NCBI GenBank assembly: GCA_019911965.1
Contig: JAIOJF010000057.1
Coordinates: forward strand, 1 to 55,835
Source of the DNA: Paracoccaceae bacterium
GTDB taxonomy: Bacteria; Pseudomonadota; Alphaproteobacteria; Rhodobacterales; Rhodobacteraceae
DNA length: 55,835 nt
Reading direction: 5' to 3'
A program made the position numbers and the translations under genes. Shown in pieces: positions 26,091 through 35,399 of the stretch. Every line of letters starts with the position of its first letter. The stretch's first letter is position 1. The notes below the pieces were generated by a model. That model was not told the origin of the DNA. It saw nothing but the letters and a program-made list of their open reading frames with translations, and did not search any database.

Positions 26091-27296
26091 TCAGTTGCCG
26101 CCGCGCCGTTTGGCGACTTCTTCATCGCTCGGCAGGTAATCGGCACCTTCGAGATATTCCCAGTCGACCATCACGCCGGCACCATCGCGCAGCGCGGTCT
26201 TGCCGACAAAGGCACCCATTGTTGCCTGATGGTCCTGGCTGCGGAACTTGATCTCGCCAACCGGGGTCGACACCATGAGGTCTGCGAAAGCAACGCGCAG
26301 CGCCTCGGTATCGGTGGACCCGGCCTTTTCAATCAGCGCCGCTATCGTCTGCACCGACATGTAGCCAACCAGCGATCCGATGCCGGGGCGCTCGTTCCAG
26401 CGTGCCATGTAGGCATCGACGAACACCTTGTTCGGACCTTCGGTGAAATCGTACCAGGGATAGCCGGTCACGACCCAGCCTTCGGGGGCTTCGTCTTTCA
26501 GGGGATCCAGGTATTCCGGCTCGCCCGAAAGCAGGCTGAACACCGCGCGGCCTTCAAACAATCCGCGGGTATTGCCCTCGCGGACGAACTTCGCCAGGTC
26601 GCCGCCGAAGGTCACGTTGAAGATGGCGTCGGGCTTGGCGCGCTCGATGGCCTGCACTTCGGCACCGGCGTCGATCTTGAACAGGGCCGGCCATTGCTCG
26701 GTCACGAATTCCACGTTCGGGTTGATCGCCATCAGCGCTTCCTTGAAGGCTTTGACCGCGTCCTTGCCGTAGGCATAGTTCGGTGCGATGGTTGCCCATC
26801 TCGTAGCACCGGTCTTGGCCGCTGCACCGGCCAGCATGGCCGCCTGCATGTAGGTCGATGTGCGCAGGCGGAAGGTGTAGGCGTTGCCGCTTTCCCAGAC
26901 CAGCGCATCGGCCAGCGGTTCGGACGCCAGATAGACGTATTTCTTTTCCGCCGCCAGCGACGACAGCGCCAGCCCGACATGGCTGAGGATCGAGCCTGCC
27001 AGCATGACGGTTCCGTCGCGGGTCATCAGTTCTTCAGCGATCTTGATCGCTTCGCCGGGATCGCCCTGGTCATCGCGGAAGATGAATTCCAGGTCCTTGC
27101 CCAGAACGCCGCCGCTGCCGTTGATTTCCTCAAGCGCCAGCTCGATGCCGTTCTTGTATGGCTCGGCAAAGGCGGCCATGCGCTTGTAGTGATTGATTTC
27201 GCCAATCTTGATGCTTTCGGCCGAAGCGGCATTTGCCGCCCCAAAGCCGATCAAGGCTCCGGCGATCAGTCCGATTGTTGTCATCACCAGTTTCAT
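26091..27296 (-). CDS. Periplasmic substrate-binding protein of the ABC transporter
   Basis: 401 aa, with AGGAGG directly before the ATG. A signal peptide (MKLVMTTIGLIAGALIGFGA, cleavage near ANAASA) leads into a LivJ-type type I periplasmic binding protein (IKIGEINHYKRMAAFAEPY, INGSGGVLGKDLEFIFRDDQ). The ligand is not evident: this family binds amino acids, amides, aromatic and aliphatic acids. Its place among acyl-CoA genes suggests an organic acid or amide as substrate. Confidence 0.9.
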   Translation of the reverse strand: MKLVMTTIGLIAGALIGFGAANAASAESIKIGEINHYKRMAAFAEPYKNGIELALEEINGSGGVLGKDLEFIFRDDQGDPGEAIKIAEELMTRDGTVMLAGSILSHVGLALSSLAAEKKYVYLASEPLADALVWESGNAYTFRLRTSTYMQAAMLAGAAAKTGATRWATIAPNYAYGKDAVKAFKEALMAINPNVEFVTEQWPALFKIDAGAEVQAIERAKPDAIFNVTFGGDLAKFVREGNTRGLFEGRAVFSLLSGEPEYLDPLKDEAPEGWVVTGYPWYDFTEGPNKVFVDAYMARWNERPGIGSLVGYMSVQTIAALIEKAGSTDTEALRVAFADLMVSTPVGEIKFRSQDHQATMGAFVGKTALRDGAGVMVDWEYLEGADYLPSDEEVAKRRGGN

Positions 27297-27370
27297 TTTA
27301 ACCTCCTGTTGAATGAAAGTGTGGTCGGTCGGGTAGTCAGGTAGTCAGTCCATATCTCCCTGTTTGGCGG

Positions 27371-28165
27371 TTACCTGAATTGCGCGACACCGCCCTTGAG
27401 GACGGTTGCGTTTTCCGTGGCCGCGTTGAAAAACACCTGCTCGTTCTGGCGTGTCGCAGACATCACCACCACCTCTCCGGGCAGAACCGGTGCCGCCAGG
27501 CGCGCGCTCAGATTGATCAGGTCGCATGGATGAGCCCCTGCCGCCCCGGCAACCGCGCGGGCGGCAATGCCAAGCGTGCACAGGCCATGCAGGATGGGCC
27601 GCTCGAAGCCGTTGGCCCTGGCGACCTCCGGGTCGATATGGATCGGATGCATATCGCCGGTCAGACGATAGATCGCCGCCTGATTGGCCCAGGTGGCGTA
27701 GCTTTCGCTCCAGTCCGCCGCCTCGACCTCGGCGCTTGCCGAAGCAGGACCGCGCTCACCGCCCCAGCCGCCGCGACCGGGCAGGAAAATGCCGTAGCTG
27801 GCCGAGAAATATTCGCACTCGGCCACGATATCGACCATCGTCGCGCGGCCCTTGTCCCAGACCCCGGCAACACGGCCCGTCATCTCGAAATCGCCCTGTC
27901 TGGGCAGTGCTTTGTGAACCTGCAATTCCTGCGACGCATGCAGCGACATCTTGCGGTCATAGGCACCGAGATCACCGGCCTTTTCCACCGCCCAGAGGCC
28001 AAGCGCGGTGCCGAAACTCGGCAGCACGCGAAGGTCGCGCTCGTAGGTCAGATCAAGCGCATCAGGCTCCGCGCCGACGGACAGCGCATAAAGGATCGCG
28101 GTTTCGCTGGCATAGGTGACCCGGTGCTTGCCGAGGTCATGGCCGATCAGATCACTGAACTGCAT
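27371..28165 (-). CDS. MaoC-type enoyl-CoA hydratase
   Basis: 264 aa from ATG 28165 (GGAGA upstream). Two hot-dog halves are present. The C-terminal half has the hydratase-2 motif YRLTGDMHPIHIDPEVA followed by GFERPILHGLCTLG, with the catalytic Asp/His. The N-terminal half resembles FAS1-like dehydratase domains. It should hydrate a 2-enoyl-CoA, giving the (R)-3-hydroxyacyl-CoA. It overlaps the enoyl-CoA hydratase gene by 14 bp. Two hydratases of opposite fold in one operon suggest two successive hydration steps. Confidence 0.85.
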   Translation of the reverse strand: MQFSDLIGHDLGKHRVTYASETAILYALSVGAEPDALDLTYERDLRVLPSFGTALGLWAVEKAGDLGAYDRKMSLHASQELQVHKALPRQGDFEMTGRVAGVWDKGRATMVDIVAECEYFSASYGIFLPGRGGWGGERGPASASAEVEAADWSESYATWANQAAIYRLTGDMHPIHIDPEVARANGFERPILHGLCTLGIAARAVAGAAGAHPCDLINLSARLAAPVLPGEVVVMSATRQNEQVFFNAATENATVLKGGVAQFR

Positions 28166-28949
28166 CTGGGGTCTCCGGTTTCTTGAGTTCCTTGCCTTGG
28201 GCATCGGCCCCCAGTCGGGCCTTTATGGCAAGGACTGCTTCTTTTCGTGCATCCGTGGTCAGAAGTTGAATGTAGCGTTCACGCCAGGCCGCCATATCGG
28301 CGCGCCCGCCTTCAAGCTCGACCAGCAATCGCTTGGTTGCGGCAGCCGCCGCGGCATCGGTTTTCGCCGCCAGATCGCCAAGCTCCCGGGCACGGCGTTC
28401 GATATCGCCGGATTTGACAATTTCGCCAACAAGCCCGGCGCGGCGTGCGCCCTTGGCGGAAAACCTCTCGCCCAGCACCATCAGCCGCGTCAGGGTCTCG
28501 GCGCTGAAGCGTGCCCGCAGCAAGGCGATGGCGTCCGGTTTGTACAACAGGCCAAGGCGGGTAGCGGGCACCTGAAAACAGGCGTCACGCTCCGCAATGC
28601 GCAGATCCGCCGACAGGGCCAGTTCAACCGCGGCACCCATGCAGGGCCCCTCGATCAACGCTGCCACAGGCAAGGGGCAGGCGCGTAACAGATCACCGAT
28701 TTCCGCCGTCAGGCGATCATAGGCCACGTCCCTTTCGGTGCCGGTAATATCGGCCAGATCGGCCCCGGCACTGAAGGTGCCACCGGCGCCCCGCAGGAAC
28801 ACGATGCGGATGTCGGCTTGCATCGGTGCATTCAACGCTGCCTTCAGGTCGGTCAGCAACGCCACCGACAACGCGTTTCTGCGCCCCGGATTGTCCATCG
28901 TCAGCCAGAGGGCCGAACCGGTCTGCGCGCGATGAACCCGACCACCCAT
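28152..28949 (-). CDS. Enoyl-CoA hydratase/isomerase (crotonase family)
   Basis: 265 aa from ATG 28949, which overlaps the amidase stop (TGATG). Crotonase features: a GTFSAGADLADI oxyanion loop and EGPCMGAAVELALSADLRIA. The usual second catalytic Glu position is not obvious (VPATRLGLLYKPDA), so it may be an isomerase or another crotonase-type enzyme rather than a plain hydratase. It acts on a CoA ester, presumably from the ligase at 32929. Confidence 0.85.
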   Translation of the reverse strand: MGGRVHRAQTGSALWLTMDNPGRRNALSVALLTDLKAALNAPMQADIRIVFLRGAGGTFSAGADLADITGTERDVAYDRLTAEIGDLLRACPLPVAALIEGPCMGAAVELALSADLRIAERDACFQVPATRLGLLYKPDAIALLRARFSAETLTRLMVLGERFSAKGARRAGLVGEIVKSGDIERRARELGDLAAKTDAAAAAATKRLLVELEGGRADMAAWRERYIQLLTTDARKEAVLAIKARLGADAQGKELKKPETPDAVQ

Positions 28950-30361
28950 CAGGAACCTGCCATCGCTGCAGCTACCGGCAATTGCCAACGGGTTTTCAAC
29001 GGGGTGAGGTCAAACCCAAGGGCCTCCTCGAAATCCTCGCAAAGGTTCAGCAGGGCCTCATCCTGCCCTTGCCTCATCACCACCTGCAGGCCAACCGGCA
29101 TATCATCCACCAGCCCGCAGGGAAGCGATGCGGCAGGCGTGCCGGCCACGTTGAACGGAGCCGTGAACGGAAATGCGCCCCAAAGCTCGCTGACCTGCTG
29201 GCCTTCGATTTCAAGCGGGCGCTGGCCGATCGGAAAGGCCGGGACCGAATTGGTGGGCGTCACGATTGCGTCGAACTCGCTCAGATAGGCATCGAATCTG
29301 TCACGATAGGACACCAGCAGCTTTTTCGCCTGCTCGATCTCCTGATCGCTCAGCGATTTTGCCGCCTCCAGCGTGACCCGCTCGTAATCGGTCAACTCGT
29401 TCAGGTCCTGATCCAGATACTGGCCACGCTCGCGCAGCTCGTCAAAAAGAACCAACGGGCCGAACACGTCTTTCCAGCCGGCAACGGGGACATCCGCCTC
29501 GATCAACTCGTGGCCGCTCTGGCCAAGCCGCTGCACCGTGCGCGCGAACATCTCCTGAACCCCGGCACTGACGGGGCGGCCTTCGGGTGCGGCGCAGACG
29601 GCGATTTTCAGGCCGCGACCGCTGGTTTTGCGCGCAAACGACCGATCCGCCAGAACGTTCAGCAAACGCCTTGCATCATCCACCGACCGTGCCAGCGGGC
29701 CGGGGCAGACGAACGCATCCATCGCACCGCCGCCGCCTTCGTCCTTCACCAGCCCGAAGGACGGCTTGAAGCCGAAAACGCCGCTGAAACCGGCGGGAAT
29801 GCGGATCGAGCCACCGCCATCCGATCCCAGCCCGACCGAAACCAGCCCTGCCGCAACAGACGATGCCGCGCCGCCGCTGGAACCACCCGATGTGCGCGAG
29901 GTATCCCAGGCATTGGTGGTATCGGGGCCAAGCAGGTTGTCGGTAGTGGCGGATTGCCCGAATTCGGCGGTGTTGGTCTTGCCGGTCATCACCGCGCCCG
30001 ATGCCCGGATGCGTTTGGCGGTGCCGGTATCCTGCGTGCTGATGTGATCGCGGTATTTCAGCGACCCATAAGTGGTCAGGTAGCCCTTGACCTCGAACGC
30101 GTCCTTGATCGAAACCGGCACGCCGGCCAGGGGGCCGGCAGTATGGTTGCGATAGGCACGTTCAGCCGCCTCGGCCTGGGTTCTGGCAAGATCGCTCATG
30201 CGGGTGACATAGACGTTCATGTCGGAATTGAACGCATCCGCGCGGGCCTCGGCCTCGTTGAATACCTCAACCGGCGACAGGGACCTGTCGCGGTAGGCGG
30301 CAATCAGTTTGGCAATCGGCCAGTAAAGCGGGCTGTCATCTGCACGGGCGGTATCAGGCAT
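28949..30361 (-). CDS. Amidase signature family hydrolase
   Basis: 470 aa from ATG 30361, which overlaps the SDR stop by 8 bp. The Ser-cisSer-Lys triad is visible: K86 in VSIKDAF, S161 in TSGGSSGGAAS and S185 in SDGGGSIRIPA. Such enzymes cleave carboxamides to acids and ammonia. In this operon it could release the acid that the ligase then activates, or open a lactam. The substrate is unknown. Confidence 0.9.
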   Translation of the reverse strand: MPDTARADDSPLYWPIAKLIAAYRDRSLSPVEVFNEAEARADAFNSDMNVYVTRMSDLARTQAEAAERAYRNHTAGPLAGVPVSIKDAFEVKGYLTTYGSLKYRDHISTQDTGTAKRIRASGAVMTGKTNTAEFGQSATTDNLLGPDTTNAWDTSRTSGGSSGGAASSVAAGLVSVGLGSDGGGSIRIPAGFSGVFGFKPSFGLVKDEGGGGAMDAFVCPGPLARSVDDARRLLNVLADRSFARKTSGRGLKIAVCAAPEGRPVSAGVQEMFARTVQRLGQSGHELIEADVPVAGWKDVFGPLVLFDELRERGQYLDQDLNELTDYERVTLEAAKSLSDQEIEQAKKLLVSYRDRFDAYLSEFDAIVTPTNSVPAFPIGQRPLEIEGQQVSELWGAFPFTAPFNVAGTPAASLPCGLVDDMPVGLQVVMRQGQDEALLNLCEDFEEALGFDLTPLKTRWQLPVAAAMAGS

Positions 30362-31112
30362 GAGGGAACACCCCGCCGGAAATACCGTAGGTTTCGCCGG
30401 TGATGTAGCCGGCCTTGTCGCTGGCCAGGAACGACACGAGGTTCGCCACGTCCTGCGGTTCACCCACTCGTCCGACGAAGGAGCGGTTTTGCGCGTAACC
30501 GTCAAAGAATTCCTTGGGGTAAATCTTGCGCAGGAAGTCGTTGTAGATCAGGCCGGGGGCCACCGCGTTGACACGGATACCGTGCTTGCCGTTTTCCGCC
30601 GCCGCCACCCGTGTCAGCGCCATCACCGCCGCCTTGGCCGCCGCATAGGCCGAGCCATGCTCGACCGAACATTCCCAGGCACCAATGGACGAGATGTTGA
30701 TGATGTTGCCACCGCCCTGCCGGATCATGTACGGCAAGGCAAAGCGCATGGCGTAAAACGTGCCGTTCAGGTCGATATCCAGGCTTTTATGCCATGTTTC
30801 CAACGACATTTCCGACACCGGCTCGATCTTGTTGAACCCGGCATTGTTGACCAGAACATCGAGGCTGCCGAACCGTTCGGCAACCTCGTTCATCACGGTT
30901 TCAACCCGCTTGGCATCGGTCACGTCCAGATGCATGCCGATAACCTCGGCACCGGTCTCCCCGGCGATCCGCTCGGCATATTCCTGACAACGGCGTTCAT
31001 GCGCATCGGTGACCACCACGCGCATGCCGTCTGCGGCCAGTTGACTGGCGATGGCAGAGCCGATGCCGACGCCGGCTGCGGCGGTGACCAGGGCAGTTCT
31101 TGTTTTCGTCAT
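30354..31112 (-). CDS. Short-chain dehydrogenase/reductase
   Basis: 252 aa. The N-terminal dinucleotide site reads TAAAGVGIGSAIA, then NNAGFNK, the catalytic Ser in INISSIGAWE and YAAAK (YxxxK). The C-terminal end fits classical SDRs. It probably oxidises a hydroxyacyl-CoA or alcohol intermediate with NAD(P). It lies between the LLM oxidoreductase and the amidase in the leftward operon. Confidence 0.9.
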   Translation of the reverse strand: MTKTRTALVTAAAGVGIGSAIASQLAADGMRVVVTDAHERRCQEYAERIAGETGAEVIGMHLDVTDAKRVETVMNEVAERFGSLDVLVNNAGFNKIEPVSEMSLETWHKSLDIDLNGTFYAMRFALPYMIRQGGGNIINISSIGAWECSVEHGSAYAAAKAAVMALTRVAAAENGKHGIRVNAVAPGLIYNDFLRKIYPKEFFDGYAQNRSFVGRVGEPQDVANLVSFLASDKAGYITGETYGISGGVFPHA

Positions 31113-31136
31113 GTCACGTTTCCGATTGCCAAGGGG

Positions 31137-32150
31137 TTACTTCTTGCCTGTCACGCGCGGGATCACTTCGTTTGCGAAGGTCTCCAGCCGCTGCCTGCGT
31201 CCGCCGGAATGCAAGGGGAAGGTGATCCGGTCGATATCGCAATTATCCGAGATTTCCTTGATCCGCCCGACGCAGTAATCCACGTCACCTGCAATCGCCA
31301 CGGTCTGGGTCCATTCGTCGGTGACGACATCCTGATGCCCGGCATGCAGCGACAGGTGCTTTTCAAAATGGTAATTGGCCATCACATCATCCCAGAGCTT
31401 CTTGTATTTTTCCCAGCCCGGCGGGATTTCCTTCCACTCGGTGAAGGTCGCGGCCTGCGTTGCCGCCCAGGAGCGAACATCGTCAAGCGCGTCTATCTGG
31501 TTGTCACGCACGCTGGTGGTGCACATGAAATCAATGTCGATCTCGGAACGGTCACGCCCGGCGGCCTTCAGCCCCTCGTAGATATATTCCAGTTGCCAGT
31601 TGATCAGATCGACATCCGCGGCGCCCATCAGGATGGCGCCATCGGCGACTTCGCCGGCCAGCTTCAGAATGCGCGGCTGGGTCACCGCCAGGTAGATCGG
31701 GATCTGCCGGTCGGCCATTGCGAAACTCATCTTGTGGCCGTCGATTTCCACTTCTTCGCCGCGGAACATGCCCTTCAGCGCCAGGATACCCTCGCGCAGT
31801 TCGGAGATTTTCGAGGGGCGCTGCCCGATCGAGTTCACCGCGACCCAGCCGGCACCAAGCCCGACCATAGCGCGACCATCGGACAATTCATCAACCGCCG
31901 CATGGCCACAGGCCGTGACCGAAGGGTGGCGGGTTTTCAGATTGGTGACTGCGGTGCCGATCTGCAGGTTCTTGGTCGCCATCGCCGTCACGTTCATCGT
32001 GGCATAGATGTCCTTCATCCCAAGCTGATGGTCGATGTACCAGATATTCTCGAATCCCAGATCATCAATCAGCGTCGCCATCTCGGCAACATTCTTCAGC
32101 GGCTCGCGCGGGCTTACGCCCCGGGAAATCCCAAATCTGGTGACCATCAT
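31137..32150 (-). CDS. LLM/Mer-type oxidoreductase, probably F420-dependent
   Basis: 337 aa. It has the luciferase-like TIM-barrel pattern of the Mer branch: FGISRGVSPREPLKNVAE at the N-terminus, LQIGTAVTNLKTRHPSV, GRAMVGLGAGWVAVNSIG and PIYLAVTQPRILKLAGEVAD. This branch includes methylene-tetrahydromethanopterin reductase and many F420H2-using reductases; others use FMN. F420 use is inferred because all F420 synthesis genes lie just across the shared regulator. The start overlaps the hydrolase stop by 4 bp. It may reduce an enoyl-type or ring double bond in the pathway. Confidence 0.8.
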   Translation of the reverse strand: MMVTRFGISRGVSPREPLKNVAEMATLIDDLGFENIWYIDHQLGMKDIYATMNVTAMATKNLQIGTAVTNLKTRHPSVTACGHAAVDELSDGRAMVGLGAGWVAVNSIGQRPSKISELREGILALKGMFRGEEVEIDGHKMSFAMADRQIPIYLAVTQPRILKLAGEVADGAILMGAADVDLINWQLEYIYEGLKAAGRDRSEIDIDFMCTTSVRDNQIDALDDVRSWAATQAATFTEWKEIPPGWEKYKKLWDDVMANYHFEKHLSLHAGHQDVVTDEWTQTVAIAGDVDYCVGRIKEISDNCDIDRITFPLHSGGRRQRLETFANEVIPRVTGKK

Positions 32151-32932
32151 GTACCTTTCCGTATAGCTTGTTGAATGGTTGCGGAATACAAGGCGGGCTG
32201 ATCGACACTCATCAGATGGCCTGCATCCGGAATTTCGTGATATGCGGCGTCCGGCAGTTCGGCGCAGATCATGTCTGCCGCCTTCTTCGGGCAGAACGCA
32301 TCCTTTTCGCCGCCGATCACCGTGACCGGCACCGATATATCGGCCAGCAAAGGCGTCAGCGAAGAATCCGCCAGCGCGATCATCGCCCGCGCGGCGTTGA
32401 TATAGCCGCCGCCGTCACCAACCGCCGCCAGGCGCTGCGCGGCGACGGCATCAATATCGGCGTGCTGGCGGACAAGTTGCGATGCGGTGTCGCTGGCAAG
32501 GCCCTTGTCGAACATCGCCCGGTCGTCCTGCAATTGGCCGATCCTTTGCTGGAAGAACCCGACCGCCGCACGCCCCACCTTGGACGAGGTGCCGACGACA
32601 ATCGCGTGGGTCACCAGATCAGGGCGTTTTGCCGCCGCCCACAGCACCACAGTGCCGCCAAGCGAAAAGCCGATACAGGCCGCAGGCCCGGTGACGTTTT
32701 CCAGAAACGCGATCAGATCACGCCCAAGCTGTTCCAGCGTGTTGTCCGGCTGGCCCAGACTGGTCCGGCCGTGGCCGCGCAGATCATAGGCATAGCTTTC
32801 GATACCCGTCAGGTCACCCTGCAGGTTGGCCCAGCTTCGGTGATCTTCTGCCAGGCCGTGAATGAACACCGCGGGCACGCCCTTGCCGGCCTTGTGGTAG
32901 TTTACCTCGATATCGCGCAGGCGGACCTTCAT
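32147..32932 (-). CDS. Alpha/beta hydrolase
   Basis: 261 aa from ATG 32932, overlapping the ligase stop by 4 bp. The nucleophile elbow is GFSLGG, with the oxyanion part near FIHGLAEDHRSW, the acid in GGEKDAFCP and the His in PDAGHLMS. Such enzymes hydrolyse esters, thioesters, lactones or C-C bonds. A ring-opening or thioesterase step in the pathway is possible. Confidence 0.85.
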   Translation of the reverse strand: MKVRLRDIEVNYHKAGKGVPAVFIHGLAEDHRSWANLQGDLTGIESYAYDLRGHGRTSLGQPDNTLEQLGRDLIAFLENVTGPAACIGFSLGGTVVLWAAAKRPDLVTHAIVVGTSSKVGRAAVGFFQQRIGQLQDDRAMFDKGLASDTASQLVRQHADIDAVAAQRLAAVGDGGGYINAARAMIALADSSLTPLLADISVPVTVIGGEKDAFCPKKAADMICAELPDAAYHEIPDAGHLMSVDQPALYSATIQQAIRKGT

Positions 32933-34608
32933 TGTCCCTGCCCCTTCGCGGCCAGCGTGCTTTCCAGCCATTGGCGGACATCGTTCTTGCGTATCTTGCC
33001 TGCCGGTGTTGTCGGCATCTCGTCGATATAGAACACGAATTCGGGCCAGTGCTGCTTGGCCAGGCCATGCTCACCCGCAAAGCGCGTGACATCTTCCAGG
33101 CTCAGCCGGGTTTCAGAAGGGCCGAATACGGCGCAAATCCGTTCGCCCAGCCGGTCATCCGGGTAGCCGATCACGGCCACGCTGGTTACATCGGCATGCG
33201 ATGCCAGGACATCCTCGATCGGAACCGGCGAGATGTTCACGCCGCCCCGGATGATCAGATCCTTGCTGCGCCCGGTGATGCGGATATAGCCGTCCTCGTC
33301 CATCACCGCCCGGTCGCCGACGAAAAAGAAACCTTCCTTGTCAAACAGCGCCTCGTTCAGTTCCGGCTGGTTGTAATAGCCGTAGAACAGCGCCGGGCCG
33401 CGTACCGTCAGATCGCCTTCGCAACCGGGTCCGGCGGGCTTGCCGGCCTCATCCAGAATGACAATCTCCAGCCCGTCCGAGGCACATCCGGCTGTCTGAT
33501 GCCGCTTGACGGTGGAACTGGTTCCAGGGATCGAGGTGGTATAACCGCCTTCGGTCATTCCCCAGAGCACGGTAACGTAGGTATTGGGAAATTCGCGATC
33601 CGCGCGCTCCAGAAGCGCCGGCGGCACCTGCGCACCGCCACAAAGGAAATACCTGAGCGAATTCAGCTTGGGCAGCGGGCCGGTCTGCTTCAGGTCGATC
33701 AGGTCTTTCAGGAACGGCGTCGCTGCAGCGGTATAGGTGCAGCCGAATTGTTCGATCATCTGCACGGCCTCGGCGGCGTTCCATTTCTGCTGCAGGATCA
33801 GCGGCAACCCGAAATAAAGCGACATCCGCGCGCCATGAATCGCCCCGACCGAATGACCAAGCGGCGAGCCCATGAAGATCGAGCCGCCCGGCACCAGATC
33901 GAACCGGGATGCCATCGTTTCATGGAAGGCATTCAGGCTGTCCTGACTGTGCATCACCGCCTTGGGCATGCCGGTGGTGGACGAGGTGAACATGATGTGG
34001 TCAAGATCGGGATCGCTGACCTTGACGGCGGGATTTGCCGACGAATTCGCCGACCATTCCAGCGCACCGCTGCCGGAAATCTTCAGCACGTCAACCCGGT
34101 GATCGGCACTATCGGCGGCGTGTTTCAGCACCGGGCCAAGATCAAAGCCACCGAAAACATCCGTTCCCACCAGGCACCGCGCAGAGACCAGATTGACGAC
34201 ATGGGCCAGCATCCTGGCATCGGTTTTCAGTGGAATATTGGCCGGGATCGCCCCCGACAGGCGAATCGCAAGATGCATGACTTGCCATTCGACCCAATTG
34301 GGAAGCACGATGATAACGACATCATTCGGCGCGATTCCACGCTCCTTCAGCAGGGCAGCCATCGCTCTGGCTTCTGCCATGAGCTTGGCATTGGTGAATT
34401 TTCTGCCCCGGTCATCAACCAGCGCAAGGCGATCCGGGTTCTCTTCGGCAAAAGCCTGAAAGCGCTCGATAATACTGCCTTTGCCCCACCAGCCATTGCG
34501 CCTGTAGGCAGCCTTTGGAGAGGTGCCTTCTTCTGCGTCTGCGCGATTCTGTTTCAGGCCTTGAAGCATCCGGGTTTCCAACAGCGACTCGACTATTCGT
34601 GCCGCCAT
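32929..34608 (-). CDS. Adenylate-forming acyl-CoA ligase
   Basis: 559 aa. Motifs of the class I adenylate-forming family are present: FTSSTTGMPKAVMHS (P-loop), WGMTEGGY, GDRAVMDEDGYIRITGRSKD and the C-terminal catalytic Lys in TPAGKIRK. It resembles cyclohexanecarboxylate- and medium-chain-type CoA ligases, but the acid cannot be named. It is the first gene of the leftward operon and starts 140 bp from the TetR start. The exact start is unsure because no clear ribosome-binding site precedes ATG 34608 or ATG 34569. Confidence 0.9.
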   Translation of the reverse strand: MAARIVESLLETRMLQGLKQNRADAEEGTSPKAAYRRNGWWGKGSIIERFQAFAEENPDRLALVDDRGRKFTNAKLMAEARAMAALLKERGIAPNDVVIIVLPNWVEWQVMHLAIRLSGAIPANIPLKTDARMLAHVVNLVSARCLVGTDVFGGFDLGPVLKHAADSADHRVDVLKISGSGALEWSANSSANPAVKVSDPDLDHIMFTSSTTGMPKAVMHSQDSLNAFHETMASRFDLVPGGSIFMGSPLGHSVGAIHGARMSLYFGLPLILQQKWNAAEAVQMIEQFGCTYTAAATPFLKDLIDLKQTGPLPKLNSLRYFLCGGAQVPPALLERADREFPNTYVTVLWGMTEGGYTTSIPGTSSTVKRHQTAGCASDGLEIVILDEAGKPAGPGCEGDLTVRGPALFYGYYNQPELNEALFDKEGFFFVGDRAVMDEDGYIRITGRSKDLIIRGGVNISPVPIEDVLASHADVTSVAVIGYPDDRLGERICAVFGPSETRLSLEDVTRFAGEHGLAKQHWPEFVFYIDEMPTTPAGKIRKNDVRQWLESTLAAKGQGQ

Positions 34609-34641
34609 AGTACGGCATCTTTTGGCAAAAACAATACCTAC

Positions 34642-34659
34642 GTCACTTTTTAAAATGAC
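34642..34659. promoter_or_regulatory. Imperfect palindrome, likely TetR operator
   Basis: GTCACTTTTTAAAATGAC is an 18-bp palindrome with two mismatched pairs, centred in the divergent region. GACGTCGC and CGTCACTTTT follow further right (about 34660-34694), giving a second half-site-like copy. Its position would let the TetR protein repress both operons. Confidence 0.55.
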
Positions 34660-34748
34660 TGACGTCGCTTTTTTGTGAGGTTCGCGTCACTTTTATGTTG
34701 CCAATCGAAAAACCCGCACTAGAATTGGCCTATCAAAGGAGAACCGCC

Positions 34749-35399
34749 GTGGCAGATGCGCCGATCACACCCAAAGGCAAGCAGACCAGGAAAAAGCTGA
34801 TCGCAGCCGCCCGCCGGGTGATGGCGCGTGAAGGCTACTCGCAGATGCGCATGGCGGATGTCGCCGTCGAGGCCGGTCTGTCCCTGGGCGCGCTGTACCG
34901 CTACTTCGCCAACAAGGAAGATCTGTTCGCGACGCTGGTCGGTGATATCCACCAGGATCTCTACAGCCAGAGCGTTGCCCGCGACGTGGACTTCGCCCGC
35001 GAGCCGTACCGCGCACTTTACGTCAGCAACAAGGGTTACCTGACCCATTATTCCGAAAACCGTGACGTCCTGAAAGTGCTGATGGAGGTGATGACGGTCG
35101 ATGCGCAGTTCCTCGATATCTGGTGGAACATGCGCCAGCGCCATATCTTGCGGTTCCTGAGCGCCATGAGGCGGTATCACCGCTCGATCCATCTGGATGA
35201 AAAACTGGCCCAGCGCCAATGCGAGGCGGTGGTCTCGATGGTCGAAATGAGCGCCTATGCCTGGTTCGCCCAGGACAGGCTGAATGACGAAACCATCTCG
35301 ATCGACGACGCGACCCGCGTTGTCACCGACATCTGGTACAACACCTTTTTCAAGTCCGGCACCGGCGAAATGGCAGTGATGCTGGAGGCGTCTCGATGA
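34749..35399 (+). CDS. TetR-family regulator of the catabolic and F420 operons
   Basis: 216 aa. The GTG at 34749 is chosen as start because AAAGGAG lies 7 nt upstream; an in-frame ATG at 34695 would overlap the operator region. The HTH is near residues 30-52 (MADVAVEAGLSLGALYRYF). The C-terminal ligand domain is family-typical in length. Its stop overlaps the next frame (ATGA). Sitting between the two divergent operons, it probably represses both until an acyl-CoA or substrate-type ligand is present. That role is inferred. Confidence 0.9.
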   Translation: MADAPITPKGKQTRKKLIAAARRVMAREGYSQMRMADVAVEAGLSLGALYRYFANKEDLFATLVGDIHQDLYSQSVARDVDFAREPYRALYVSNKGYLTHYSENRDVLKVLMEVMTVDAQFLDIWWNMRQRHILRFLSAMRRYHRSIHLDEKLAQRQCEAVVSMVEMSAYAWFAQDRLNDETISIDDATRVVTDIWYNTFFKSGTGEMAVMLEASR

